This document shows positions 39,996-48,994 of a stretch of 64,000 bases of DNA, piece by piece. The notes beneath the pieces are model-generated. The model was not told the origin of the DNA. It made no database searches and saw only the letters and a list, made by a program, of their open reading frames with translations. Numbering within the stretch: position 1 is the stretch's first letter; each line of letters opens with the position of its first letter. A program made the translations under genes and the position numbers. This DNA is from Pseudomonadota bacterium (lineage in GTDB: Bacteria > Pseudomonadota > Gammaproteobacteria > Xanthomonadales > Xanthomonadaceae): contig JAFEBV010000014.1 in the NCBI GenBank assembly GCA_018242485.1, positions 62,001-126,000 on the forward strand, read 5' to 3'.

Positions 39996-40961
39996 ATGAC
40001 CGCTTCCGCATTCGACGACCGCCAGCTCCGATCCGACGGCAGCCTGCGCCACCTGCTCAGTCTCGAAGGGCTGCCGCGCGCCGCACTCGAACGCTTGCTC
40101 GACGCCGCGCAGGCCCTGCGCCCTGCGGCGCTCGGCGGCACCGCGCTGCGCCGTCGGCTCGCTGGGCGTAGTGTGTGCAACCTGTTTTTCGAAGCGTCCA
40201 CGCGCACCCGCAGCGCCTTCCATTTCGCCGCCACGCGGCTGGGTGCCGACGTGCTCAGCTTCGACGTGTCCACCTCATCGGCCGGCAAGGGCGAGACTCC
40301 GGTCGACACCTTGCGCACGCTCGAGGCGATGGGCGTGGATTGCTTCGTGGTGCGCGCGCGCGAGGATGGCGCGGTCGCTGCACTCGCTGCCGCCGCCAAG
40401 CCGCAGACGGCGCTGATCAACGCCGGCGATGGCCGTCACCAGCATCCCACGCAAGGGCTGCTGGACATGCTCACCTTGCGTCAGGCCAAGGGTGATGATT
40501 TTTCCAGACTCACCGCCTTGATCATCGGCGACGTTCGCCACTCGCGGGTAGCACGCTCGGACATCGCCGCTTTGCGCACGCTCGGCTGCCGCGACATCCG
40601 CATCTGCGGCCCGGCCAGCCTGCTGCCCGACGCGCTGGAACTGCAAGGCTGCACGGTCGGTCACGACTTCGACGCCATGCTCGACGGCGTGGATGCGTTG
40701 ATGATGCTGCGCCTGCAACGCGAGCGCATGGTCGAGGGGCTGGTGCCGTCGCTGGAACAATACTTCGTGGACTACGGACTCGACGAGCACCGCCTCGCCC
40801 GCGCCAGACCCGATGCGGTGGTTCTGCATCCGGGGCCGATGAATCGAGGTGTGGAAATCGCCGACACGGTCGCCGATGGTTCGCAATCGCTGATCCTGGC
40901 GCAGGTGTCCAATGGCGTCGCGGTGAGAATGGCGGTGATGCTGGAGTTGCTGGAACGCTAA
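39996..40961 (+). CDS. pyrB: Aspartate carbamoyltransferase catalytic subunit
   Basis: PyrB makes N-carbamoyl-aspartate in pyrimidine synthesis. The ATG at 39996 gives 321 residues (E. coli 311). The carbamoyl-phosphate site is FFEASTRTRSAFHFAA near residue 65, with the catalytic HPTQGLLDML near 150 and the C-terminal VLHPGPMNRGVEI near 280. No pyrI or pyrC-like gene follows, so the enzyme may act as an unregulated trimer or join a dihydroorotase-like partner encoded elsewhere. It converges on dnaE, with 15 bases between the stops. Confidence 0.95.
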   Translation: MTASAFDDRQLRSDGSLRHLLSLEGLPRAALERLLDAAQALRPAALGGTALRRRLAGRSVCNLFFEASTRTRSAFHFAATRLGADVLSFDVSTSSAGKGETPVDTLRTLEAMGVDCFVVRAREDGAVAALAAAAKPQTALINAGDGRHQHPTQGLLDMLTLRQAKGDDFSRLTALIIGDVRHSRVARSDIAALRTLGCRDIRICGPASLLPDALELQGCTVGHDFDAMLDGVDALMMLRLQRERMVEGLVPSLEQYFVDYGLDEHRLARARPDAVVLHPGPMNRGVEIADTVADGSQSLILAQVSNGVAVRMAVMLELLER

Positions 40962-40976
40962 TGCCTGGGCGGGCTG

Positions 40977-43900
40977 TCAGTTCGCTTCGGTCGCCCATGG
41001 TTTCTGCAACATCACCGCCACCTCGCTCACCCCGGGAAGTGCGCGCAGTTTGCCGAGCAGTTGCGGATCCACGCGCACGCAATGAGCGCCTTTGAGGTCG
41101 AGCGTGCCGCTGGCGGCGGACGTGCGCAGGCGAAGCTGCAACGGCGTACCGCCCGGACGGTAGGTGCCCAATGTCTGCTCGACGCGCGGCAGCGTGGACG
41201 CGTCGCGCAGGTCGGCGGCGAAAGACAGACGGCGCGCGTGTTGCGTGCACAGTTGCTGGTAATCCCAGGCGCGGTTGGCGCGCAGCGAGAAGCCGCCGAG
41301 GTATTCGTCCTCGCGCAGGCCGCCTTCGATCAGCAGGATACGGCCACGGCCGAGCAACGCGCCGTATTCGCTGAACGCTTCGCGGAAGAACGCTACTTCA
41401 ACCTGCCCGCGGCCATCCTCGAATTGCGCGAACGCCTGATCGGCCCCGCGACGACGCACGAGGCCGACGGTGCCGGCCAGCACCACCTTGGCCTCGCCGC
41501 GACGGTCGCGGCCGGCGCGCCACAATCGGTCGAGATCCGCCAGCGTCGCGTCATCCGTCAACGCCAGGAGTTCGACGCGGTGCGGATCGAGCGGATGCCC
41601 CGACAGGTAATGACCCAGCACGGCGAATTCGCCGGCAAGCCTGGTTTCCAGCGGGGCTTCGTGGGTTTCCGGCAGGACGATCTGCGAGCTGGTAGCCGTC
41701 GTTGTCGGCGATGGCATTCCGAACAATGAGGTTTGCCCTGCATCGCGTTCGCGTGCGTGCTGCTCGGCGGCCTTCACTGCCTCCGGCAATTGCAGCAACA
41801 AGCTCGGTCGATTCTTCGCCAAGCCATCCATCGCGCCGGCGTTGATCAGCGCCTCCAGCGTCCGCCGGTTCATCCCGGCCGCACTCACCCGGTCGCAAAA
41901 ATCGAGCAGATCGCGAAACGCGCCGCCACGCTCGCGCGCTTGCACGATCGCCTCGCAGGCACCTTGCCCCACGCCCTTCACCGCGCCCAGCCCGTAGCGG
42001 ATGCGCCGATCGACGAGTGGCTCGAAACGGAACTTCGAATCGTTGACGTGCGGAGGCAGGATCGTCAAGCCGTTGGCGCGCGCATCGTGCAACAGCCCGA
42101 CCAGTTTGTCGGTGCTGTCCATGTCCGCCGACAAGGTGGCGGACATGAACTCGGCTGGGTAGTACGTCTTCAACCAGGCGGTCTGGTAGGCGACCAGCGA
42201 ATAGGCCGCGGCGTGCGACTTGTTGAAGCCGTAGCCGGCGAACTTCTCCATCAGGTCGAAAATCGCATCGGCCTTGCGCTCGTCGATGTCATTGCGCGCC
42301 GCACCCGCGCGGAACTTCGCGCGTTCCTTTGCCATTTCCTCGACTTTTTTCTTGCCCATTGCCCGGCGCAACAGATCGGCACCGCCCAACGAGTAGCCGC
42401 CGAGGATCTGCGCCATCTGCATCACCTGTTCCTGATAGACCATGATCCCGTAGGTCTCGCGCAGCACCGATTCGACCCGCGGGTCGGGATACTCGATCGC
42501 TTCCTTGCCATGCTTGCGCGCGCAGAAGCTGGGGATCAGATCCATCGGGCCGGGACGGAACAGCGCGTTGAGTGCGACCAGATCGCCGAAGCGATCGGGT
42601 TTGGCCTCGCGCAGGAGTTGCTGCATACCACGACTTTCAAACTGGAAAATCGCGACTGTGCGCGCTTCACGGAACAGCTTGAATACTTCCGGGTCGCCCA
42701 GCGTCAGCGTGGCGATGTCGAGCGGTGTTTCTCCATTTTTCGCGCGAGTGGCGTTGATCGCCTTCATCGCCCAGTCGATGATGGTGAGCGTGCGCAGGCC
42801 GAGGAAATCGAATTTCACCAACCCGACCGCTTCGATGTCGTCCTTGTCGAATTGCGTCACCGCGCCGTGCGCGCCTTGTTCGGCAAACAGCGCGGCGAAA
42901 TCGGTAAGCGGGCTGGGCGCGATCACCACGCCGCCGGCGTGCTTGCCGGCGTTGCGCACGAGGTCTTCGAGCTTGACCGCCAGATCCACCAGATCGCGGA
43001 TTTCCTCGTCGGTTTCGTAGGTTTGCCGGAATTCGGGAACGATGCGCTCGGCATCCTCCTTCGCCTTCTTGCTGCGGCCTAGCGCGTCGTCCAGCGACAG
43101 CGGATCGGCGGGGCGCAGCGGGATCATCTTGGCGATGCGATCGACCTGTCCGTGCGGCATGCCCAGCACGCGGCCGGCATCGCGCAGCACGGCCTTCGCA
43201 GCCATCGTGCCGTAGGTGATGATCTGGCTGACGCGGTCGTGGCCATACTTGCGCGCGACGTAGTCGATCACCTCGTCGCGGCGATCCATGCAGAAATCGA
43301 TGTCGAAATCCGGCATCGACACGCGTTCGGGGTTGAGGAAGCGTTCGAACAGCAGTTCGTAGCGCAGCGGATCCAGATCGGTAATGCCCAGCGCATAGGC
43401 CACCAGCGAGCCTGCACCCGAACCGCGCCCCGGGCCGACCGGGATATCGTTGCGTTTGGCCCAGTTGATGAAGTCGGCGACGATCAGGAAGTAGCCGGGA
43501 AAGTCCATCCGCACGATCACGTCCAGTTCGAGATCGATGCGTCGTTCGTAGTCGGAAGTGGTTGCCCCCTCGTGCGGCGGATGCTTCAGTAGCCGCGCGC
43601 GCAGACCGTCGTGACTCTGGCTGCGTAGCCACGATTCCACGGTCTGGTCGGATGGCACCGGGAACGCGGGCAGGTAATTTTTGCCGAACTCCAGTTCGAT
43701 GTTGCAACGCTTGGCGATCTCGACGCTGTTCTCCAGCGCCTCGGGCAGATCGGCGAACAACGCGACCATCTCGTCTTCGGATTTGAGGTATTGCTCGGCG
43801 CTGTAATCGTGCGGGCGGCGCGGATCGTTGAGGACGTAACCGCCGGCGATGCACACGCGCGCTTCGTGCGCTTCGAAATCCGCGCGATCGAGAAAGCGCA

Positions 43901-44531
43901 CGTCGTTGCTGGCGACCAGTGGCAGATCGCGACGGCCGGCGAGTTCCGCTGCGGCCGCTGCGAAGATATCCTCGTTGGCGCGGCCGCTGCGCACGAGTTC
44001 CAGATACAGACGGTCGCCGAAATGTCGTTGCAGATCGGCCAGCACCTGCGCGGCGGCTTCCAAGTTGCCTTCGACGGCGAGTTTGCCGGCATGACTGTCG
44101 CGGCCTGCCAGCACGATCAAACCCGATGCCTCGCGATGCAGCCATTCCATGCGGATGGCGACATGGTCGCCATGGTGGCCTTCCAGATACGCACGCGAGA
44201 TCAGCCGCGACAAGCCCAGATAGCCGCTTCGATCGCGGCACAGCAGGGTCAGGCGTGAGGTCTCGTTGCCTTCGGCCACCAGCACGTCGGCTCCGGCGAT
44301 GGGTTTGATGCCCATCTTCTCGGCGGCGCGATAGAATTTCACCAGCCCGAACACGTTGGACAGGTCGGTGAGCGCGAGTGCCGGCAGTTTCAGCTCGGCG
44401 GCACGACTGACGAAGTTCGGACGCGGCGCCTTCTTCGGATCGCCCTCTTCGGGCTTTTCCGGCAGGCGGGCGGTGGAGTCGCGCAGCGAGTACTCGCTGT
44501 GTGCGTGCAGATGGATGAAGCGCGGAGACAT
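40977..44531 (-). CDS. dnaE: DNA polymerase III subunit alpha
   Basis: This is the replicative polymerase of the C family (1184 residues; E. coli 1160). The PHP domain starts MSPRFIHLHAHSEYSLRDS, with metal-ligand histidines HLHAHSE. Catalytic aspartates are in MPDFDIDFCMDRRDEV near residue 430. FPGYFLIVADFINWAKRN and VGPGRGSGAGSLVAYALG palm motifs precede it. The tandem helix-hairpin-helix and an OB fold lie in the last third. It ends the lipid A operon, 27 bases after rnhB, as in many gammaproteobacteria. The insertion PEKPEEGDPKKAPR near residue 25 is unusual for DnaE. Confidence 0.96.
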   Translation of the reverse strand: MSPRFIHLHAHSEYSLRDSTARLPEKPEEGDPKKAPRPNFVSRAAELKLPALALTDLSNVFGLVKFYRAAEKMGIKPIAGADVLVAEGNETSRLTLLCRDRSGYLGLSRLISRAYLEGHHGDHVAIRMEWLHREASGLIVLAGRDSHAGKLAVEGNLEAAAQVLADLQRHFGDRLYLELVRSGRANEDIFAAAAAELAGRRDLPLVASNDVRFLDRADFEAHEARVCIAGGYVLNDPRRPHDYSAEQYLKSEDEMVALFADLPEALENSVEIAKRCNIELEFGKNYLPAFPVPSDQTVESWLRSQSHDGLRARLLKHPPHEGATTSDYERRIDLELDVIVRMDFPGYFLIVADFINWAKRNDIPVGPGRGSGAGSLVAYALGITDLDPLRYELLFERFLNPERVSMPDFDIDFCMDRRDEVIDYVARKYGHDRVSQIITYGTMAAKAVLRDAGRVLGMPHGQVDRIAKMIPLRPADPLSLDDALGRSKKAKEDAERIVPEFRQTYETDEEIRDLVDLAVKLEDLVRNAGKHAGGVVIAPSPLTDFAALFAEQGAHGAVTQFDKDDIEAVGLVKFDFLGLRTLTIIDWAMKAINATRAKNGETPLDIATLTLGDPEVFKLFREARTVAIFQFESRGMQQLLREAKPDRFGDLVALNALFRPGPMDLIPSFCARKHGKEAIEYPDPRVESVLRETYGIMVYQEQVMQMAQILGGYSLGGADLLRRAMGKKKVEEMAKERAKFRAGAARNDIDERKADAIFDLMEKFAGYGFNKSHAAAYSLVAYQTAWLKTYYPAEFMSATLSADMDSTDKLVGLLHDARANGLTILPPHVNDSKFRFEPLVDRRIRYGLGAVKGVGQGACEAIVQARERGGAFRDLLDFCDRVSAAGMNRRTLEALINAGAMDGLAKNRPSLLLQLPEAVKAAEQHARERDAGQTSLFGMPSPTTTATSSQIVLPETHEAPLETRLAGEFAVLGHYLSGHPLDPHRVELLALTDDATLADLDRLWRAGRDRRGEAKVVLAGTVGLVRRRGADQAFAQFEDGRGQVEVAFFREAFSEYGALLGRGRILLIEGGLREDEYLGGFSLRANRAWDYQQLCTQHARRLSFAADLRDASTLPRVEQTLGTYRPGGTPLQLRLRTSAASGTLDLKGAHCVRVDPQLLGKLRALPGVSEVAVMLQKPWATEAN

Positions 44532-44558
44532 GCAGGCGAACCGGGTCGATCCCGCAGG

Positions 44559-45215
44559 TTAGCCGTGTGCGGCGGGGTCAACAAGGCTTGACACCGGCAG
44601 CGATGGGCCGAAGTCGAATTCGGAATTGGAATAGGCGGCTGCCAGCACCGGTGCAAAGCTGCGACGGTGGATCGCGCAGGGGCCGCGCTCGCGCAGCGCG
44701 GCGAGGTGTTCGGGCGTCGGATAGCCCTTGTGGACGGCGAAACCATAGCCGGGATATTGGGCGTCGATGGCGCACATCATGCGATCGCGGTGCACCTTGG
44801 CGAGGATCGAAGCCGCGCCGATGGCCTTCACCTTCGCATCGCCACGCACGATGGCCTGCGCGGGGCAGGGCAGATGCGCGGGCAGGCGATTGCCGTCGAT
44901 CAAGGCCAGTTCGGGCACGACGTGCAGCTCCTGCAACGCGCGGCGCATGCCTTCCATCGTCGCCTGGAAGATGTTGATGCGATCGATCATGCCGGCATCG
45001 ACCGTCACCACCGCGTGGGCGAGCGACTTGGCGAGGATCGCCGCTTCCAGTTCTTCGCGCCGCGCAGGGCTCAATGCCTTGGAATCACCCAGCCCACGGA
45101 CGCGGCGTTTCGGATCGAGGATCACCGCGGCGACCACCACCGGGCCGGCGAGTGGCCCGCGACCGGCCTCGTCCACCCCGGCGATGACCCTTCCGGCGAT
45201 GCGCGGCAAGGCCAT
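44559..45215 (-). CDS. rnhB: Ribonuclease HII
   Basis: RnhB cuts RNA in RNA-DNA hybrids and removes single ribonucleotides. The ATG at 45215 gives 218 residues and overlaps the lpxB stop by one base (TGATG). The metal-binding motif [15 protein letters not shown] begins near residue 13. DGNRL near 112 and the late [15 protein letters not shown] near 138 provide the other acidic residues. It stands between lpxB and dnaE, the standard gammaproteobacterial order. Confidence 0.95.
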   Translation of the reverse strand: MALPRIAGRVIAGVDEAGRGPLAGPVVVAAVILDPKRRVRGLGDSKALSPARREELEAAILAKSLAHAVVTVDAGMIDRINIFQATMEGMRRALQELHVVPELALIDGNRLPAHLPCPAQAIVRGDAKVKAIGAASILAKVHRDRMMCAIDAQYPGYGFAVHKGYPTPEHLAALRERGPCAIHRRSFAPVLAAAYSNSEFDFGPSLPVSSLVDPAAHG

Positions 45216-46666
45216 CAGCGCGGCTCCGCGAGCAGTTCGTCGATCGCATCGGCGGCGAGCACCGAGCCGTCGCGACGCAACTGTTCGTGCAGTTCGGCAA
45301 ACCGCGCGACCACCGCCTCGCGCCGCGCCGGTTCGTCCAGCCACGCCAGCACCGCGTCGCACAGTGCCACCGGCGTGCAGGTGTCCTGCATCAACTCCGG
45401 CACCAACGAATGCCCGGACAGATCCGGTGCCAGCACATGGGCGGCGTGCGACATCGGCAATGCGGCGTGCAGAATGTTGGGCAAGCTGTAACGATCGACC
45501 TTGAGCAGGCGCAGCCCACGCACGATCGCCTGAGTAGCGCGTGCGACGCGGTAGGCGACCACCATCGGGCGTTTGGCGAACATCGCCTCCAGCGCGGCGG
45601 TGCCCGATGCGAGCAGCACCACGTCACTGGCGATCAGCGCTGTGTGCGCGCGTCCATCGACGAGGTGCATCGCGGCGCGCAGCCCGCCGGCCTCGGGTTC
45701 TGCGCTCACCCGCGAAAGTTGTTTCGCGAACAAGTCGCGGCAGGCGGCGTTGGCCATCGGCGCGACGAAGTGCAGTTTCGGCCGTCGCGCCAGCAGCAAC
45801 GCGCAGGCGCGCAGGAAATCCATGCCGAGGCGCTTGATCTCGCCGAGTCGGCTGCCGGGCAGCACGGCAATCAGAGTGCCCGTTTCCGGTAACGCCAGCG
45901 CGTGGCGCGCGGCGTCGCGGTCGGGCTGCATCGCGAAGGTGTCGGCGAGCGGGTGGCCGACGTAACGCGCACCGTTCATGCCGTGCTTCACGTAGATCGG
46001 TGGTTCCATCGGGAACAGGCACAACACGCGGTCGGCGCTGCGGCCGATGTTCGCGGCGCGTTTTTCCTTCCATGCCCACACCGAAGGGCTGACGTAGTGC
46101 GCAGTGCGGATGCCGTGTTCCTTCAGCGTGCGCTCCAACCCGAGGTTGAAATCCGGCGCGTCGATGCCGACGAACACGTCCGGTCGCCATGCCAGCAGCC
46201 GCTCGCGCAGATTGCGTCGCAACCGCAGCAGGCGTGGCAGGTGCCGCACGACCTCCGCATAGCCCATCACTGCCAGTTCGCTGCAATCGTGCCACGCATC
46301 CAGGCCGGCGGCTCGCATCAGCGCACCGCCAACGCCGGCAATCTGCGCGTCGGGATGGCGGCGCTTGAGTTCGGTAATCAGTCCCGCACCGAGCTGGTCG
46401 CCGGAGGCTTCGCCGGCGATGAGGGCGAAGCGGGGAGAGCGGGGAATGGGGAATGGGGAATGGGAAATCGGGGAGCCAGGAATGGGAAATCGTGAATCGT
46501 GAATCGAAGAGCCGTGATTCGTGATTCGTGATTCGTGATTCAAAGGGGCGTGAATCGTGAATCGTGAATCGTGAATCGGAGAAGCGGGTTCTGTCTTCGC
46601 CGAGGGGGACTCGTGTGTCGACGAAACAGTATTCGTTGTGCGACTTTCTGGCTTTTCACCATTCAC
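45215..46666 (-). CDS. lpxB: Lipid-A-disaccharide synthase, repeat-encoded N-terminal extension
   Basis: LpxB joins UDP-2,3-diacylglucosamine to lipid X in lipid A synthesis at the inner membrane face. The conserved body begins with [19 protein letters not shown] and is about 400 residues, as in the family (E. coli 382). [12 protein letters not shown] near residue 165 and [13 protein letters not shown] near 263 are typical. The start is odd: no ATG is in frame near the body. The first possible start codons are a GTG at 46666, giving 483 residues, and a TTG at 46543. Either makes a 40-80 residue extension rich in Ser, His, Pro and Ile, encoded by heptamer repeats. No Shine-Dalgarno site is evident. 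A later non-canonical start such as ATT cannot be excluded. Confidence 0.88.
   Translation of the reverse strand: MNGEKPESRTTNTVSSTHESPSAKTEPASPIHDSRFTIHAPLNHESRITNHGSSIHDSRFPIPGSPISHSPFPIPRSPRFALIAGEASGDQLGAGLITELKRRHPDAQIAGVGGALMRAAGLDAWHDCSELAVMGYAEVVRHLPRLLRLRRNLRERLLAWRPDVFVGIDAPDFNLGLERTLKEHGIRTAHYVSPSVWAWKEKRAANIGRSADRVLCLFPMEPPIYVKHGMNGARYVGHPLADTFAMQPDRDAARHALALPETGTLIAVLPGSRLGEIKRLGMDFLRACALLLARRPKLHFVAPMANAACRDLFAKQLSRVSAEPEAGGLRAAMHLVDGRAHTALIASDVVLLASGTAALEAMFAKRPMVVAYRVARATQAIVRGLRLLKVDRYSLPNILHAALPMSHAAHVLAPDLSGHSLVPELMQDTCTPVALCDAVLAWLDEPARREAVVARFAELHEQLRRDGSVLAADAIDELLAEPR
46441..46576 (+). repeat. Heptanucleotide arrays inside the 5' end of lpxB
   Basis: Four blocks of 7-base units lie within 136 bases: GGGGAAT x3 plus GGGAAAT (46441-46468), CGTGAAT x2 (46491-46504), CGTGATT x4 (46513-46540) and CGTGAAT x4 (46549-46576). 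As 7 is not a multiple of 3, loss or gain of one unit shifts the frame of lpxB. Confidence 0.9.
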
Positions 46667-46695
46667 GATTCACCATTCACGATTCACGATTCACG
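46661..46695 (+). repeat. Heptanucleotide array at the lpxA-lpxB junction
   Basis: Five ATTCAC(G/C) units run from 46661 to 46695. Three exact ATTCACG units (46675-46695) are the perfect complement of the CGTGAAT units at 46549-46576, so the lpxB leader could fold into a stem of at least 21 bp with a loop of about 100 bases. The GTG start candidate at 46666 lies inside this array. Confidence 0.9.
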
Positions 46696-46701
46696 GCTTC
46701 T

Positions 46702-47478
46702 TCACCGCAACAACGCCCTTTCGCTGCCGGCGATGAACTCCAGCATCTGTCGCACGTCCGACTCGTGCTCGCATTCGATGGCGAGTTGCTCGCGCGCTTG
46801 CGCCAGTGGCTTGCCGGCCACATACAGGGCGCGGTAAGCGCGTTTGATTGCGGCGATGCGTTCGGCGTCGAAGCCGTGCCGGCGCAGACCTTCGGAATTG
46901 ATCCCGCGCGGTTTGGCGTAGCTGCCGGCGACCATCACGAACGGCGGCACGTCGGCGTTGACGAGGCTGCCCATGCCGATGAAGGCGTGCGCGCCGACCT
47001 TGCAGAACTGGTGGATGCCGGAGAAGCCGCCGAGGATGGCGTGATCGCCGATCGTCACATGCCCGGCCAGCGTGGCGTTGTTGGCAAACACGGTGTGGTC
47101 GCCGACGGCGCAGTCATGGGCGATGTGCACGTAGGCCATGATCCAGTTGTCGTCGCCGATGCGGGTGACCCCGCCGCCGCCGTCGGTGCCGCGGTTGATG
47201 GTGACGAACTCGTGGATGGTGTTGCCATCTCCGATCGCCAGTTCGCTGTGCGCGTCGTTGCGGTATTTCTTGTCCTGCGGATCGCCGCCGATGGCCGAAT
47301 GCGAGTGGATGCGGTTGTCGCGACCGATGCGTGTGGGGCCGTCGATGACGACGTGGCTGCCGATGGTGCAGCCCTTGCCGATGCTCACGCCGACACCGAT
47401 CACGCTGTACGCGCCGATCGTCACGTCGGCATGAACGTGGGCGGACGGGTCGATCACGGCGGTCGGGTGGATGGCCAC
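46702..47478 (-). CDS. lpxA: UDP-N-acetylglucosamine acyltransferase
   Basis: LpxA adds the first hydroxyacyl chain in lipid A synthesis. The 258 residues (E. coli 262) begin [20 protein letters not shown] and form a left-handed beta-helix of hexapeptide repeats to about residue 190. The catalytic histidine lies in [14 protein letters not shown] near residue 120. A helical C-terminus follows ([17 protein letters not shown]). It lies 9 bases after fabZ on the same strand. Confidence 0.96.
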   Translation of the reverse strand: MAIHPTAVIDPSAHVHADVTIGAYSVIGVGVSIGKGCTIGSHVVIDGPTRIGRDNRIHSHSAIGGDPQDKKYRNDAHSELAIGDGNTIHEFVTINRGTDGGGGVTRIGDDNWIMAYVHIAHDCAVGDHTVFANNATLAGHVTIGDHAILGGFSGIHQFCKVGAHAFIGMGSLVNADVPPFVMVAGSYAKPRGINSEGLRRHGFDAERIAAIKRAYRALYVAGKPLAQAREQLAIECEHESDVRQMLEFIAGSERALLR

Positions 47479-47487
47479 GTCGCGCGA

Positions 47488-47952
47488 TCAGGCCTTGCGC
47501 GCGCAGAGCATTTCCGCGCTGGCCACTTCCTTGCCGTCCACCAGCGCGCGGCTGGCGTACTGAGCCATGTTGCGCAAGGTGCGAGTGATCTCCACTTCCA
47601 GCACGAGCTGATCGCCGGGCACGACGATGCGGTTGAAGCGGGTCTTGTCCACCTTCACGAGGTAGAAGATTGGCTGCGGCTCACCCTCGGCGGGTGGCGG
47701 GGACGACAGTTGCACCAGCAGACCGGCGGCCTGCGCCATCGCCTCGATGATCATCACCCCGGGCATCACTGGATGCCCGGGGAAATGACCCTGGAAATAC
47801 GGTTCGTTGAAGGTGATGTTCTTCATCGCCCGCAGCGATTTGTGCGGCTCGTAGCCGAGCACGCGATCGACCATCAGGAACGGATAGCGATGCGGCAGCA
47901 TCGCCATGATCGCTTCGACGTCGCGGGTCTGGGATGGGGTGAGATCGCTCAT
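47488..47952 (-). CDS. fabZ: 3-hydroxyacyl-ACP dehydratase FabZ
   Basis: FabZ dehydrates 3-hydroxyacyl-ACP in fatty acid elongation and competes with LpxA and LpxD for the hydroxyacyl pool. The 154 residues show the hot-dog fold pattern, with the catalytic histidine in LPHRYPFLMVDRV near residue 23 and the glutamate in GVMIIEAMAQAAG near 68. FQGHFPGHPVMPG lies between them. It is 6 bases after lpxD. The order lpxD-fabZ-lpxA-lpxB is conserved. Confidence 0.96.
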   Translation of the reverse strand: MSDLTPSQTRDVEAIMAMLPHRYPFLMVDRVLGYEPHKSLRAMKNITFNEPYFQGHFPGHPVMPGVMIIEAMAQAAGLLVQLSSPPPAEGEPQPIFYLVKVDKTRFNRIVVPGDQLVLEVEITRTLRNMAQYASRALVDGKEVASAEMLCARKA

Positions 47953-47958
47953 CGTGAA

Positions 47959-48975
47959 TCAATCCTTGGCCAACGTGTGGAGCTTGCGCGCCATCTCGTC
48001 GAGTTGCTTGAAACGGGCGGCGTTGCGACGCCACCCGCGATGATCTTGCAGCAGCGTGCCGGAAGCATACTCGCCCGGCTGCGTGATCGATTGCAGCACG
48101 ACGCCGGCGGCATGCACCACGACGTCGTCGCAGATTTCGATGTGGCCGTTGATGCCGACCGCGCCGGCGATCAGGCAGTTGCGGCCGATCTTCGTCGAGC
48201 CGGCCACACCCACGCAACCAGCCATCGCGGTATGTGCGCCAATGCGCACGTTGTGCGCGATCTGAATCTGGTTGTCCAGGCGCACGTCCTCCTCCAGCAC
48301 CGTGTCGTCCAGCGCACCACGGTCGATGCTGGTGTTGGCGCCGATCTCGCAGTCGTCGCCCACCACCACCCCGCCTAGTTGCGGCACCTTGATCCAGTGG
48401 TCGCCGTTGCGCACGAGGCCGAAACCATCGGCGCCGAGTACCGCTCCCGGATGCACCAGCACGCGCTGGCCCAGGCGCACGCGCGTCACTAGGGTCACCC
48501 GTGCAACCAGTTCGCTGCTGGCACCGACGACGCAATCGGCACCGATCACGCAGCCCGGGCCGACGATGGCTCCGGCTTCGATGCGACTGCGCGCGCCGAT
48601 GCTGACGAAGGCACCGATGTGCGCCTTCGGGTCGATATGCGCGGTTGGGTCGATGGCGGCGCTGGCGTGGATGCCAGGCGCGGGCGACTGGCGCGGATCG
48701 AACAGTGCGGCGATTTTCGCGAACGCCAGATACGGATCCTTTGCGATCAGGCAAGGGCAGGGCGCGGATTCGGCATCGGCCTCGCGCAGCACCACCGCGC
48801 CTGCGCGCGTTGCAGCCAGTTCGCTGCGATAGCGTGGATTGGCGAGAAAACCCAGCTCGCCATGGCCTGCGCCTGCCAGCGTGGCCACGCCGCAGACGGC
48901 CGTATTGCCGTCACCGCGCAGACCCAGGCCAAAACGTTCGGCGAGCTGGGTCAGCGTGTGTGCAGGGGGTGCCAT
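47959..48975 (-). CDS. lpxD: UDP-3-O-acylglucosamine N-acyltransferase
   Basis: LpxD adds the N-linked hydroxyacyl chain, the third step of lipid A synthesis. The 338 residues (E. coli 341) have a uridine-binding N-terminal domain (about 1-100), then hexapeptide repeats of the beta-helix (IDPTAHIDPKAHIGAFVSIG) and a C-terminal helix. The catalytic histidine is in NQIQIAHNVRIGAHTAMAG near residue 240. It starts 19 bases past the bamA stop; skp, the usual intervening gene, is absent. Confidence 0.96.
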   Translation of the reverse strand: MAPPAHTLTQLAERFGLGLRGDGNTAVCGVATLAGAGHGELGFLANPRYRSELAATRAGAVVLREADAESAPCPCLIAKDPYLAFAKIAALFDPRQSPAPGIHASAAIDPTAHIDPKAHIGAFVSIGARSRIEAGAIVGPGCVIGADCVVGASSELVARVTLVTRVRLGQRVLVHPGAVLGADGFGLVRNGDHWIKVPQLGGVVVGDDCEIGANTSIDRGALDDTVLEEDVRLDNQIQIAHNVRIGAHTAMAGCVGVAGSTKIGRNCLIAGAVGINGHIEICDDVVVHAAGVVLQSITQPGEYASGTLLQDHRGWRRNAARFKQLDEMARKLHTLAKD

Positions 48976-48994
48976 CGCCCGCGTGCCTGCCGGG

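Noticed and set aside
46441..46695. Possible CRISPR array
   Set aside because: The repeat unit is 7 bases in direct tandem with no spacers, and no cas gene is near.
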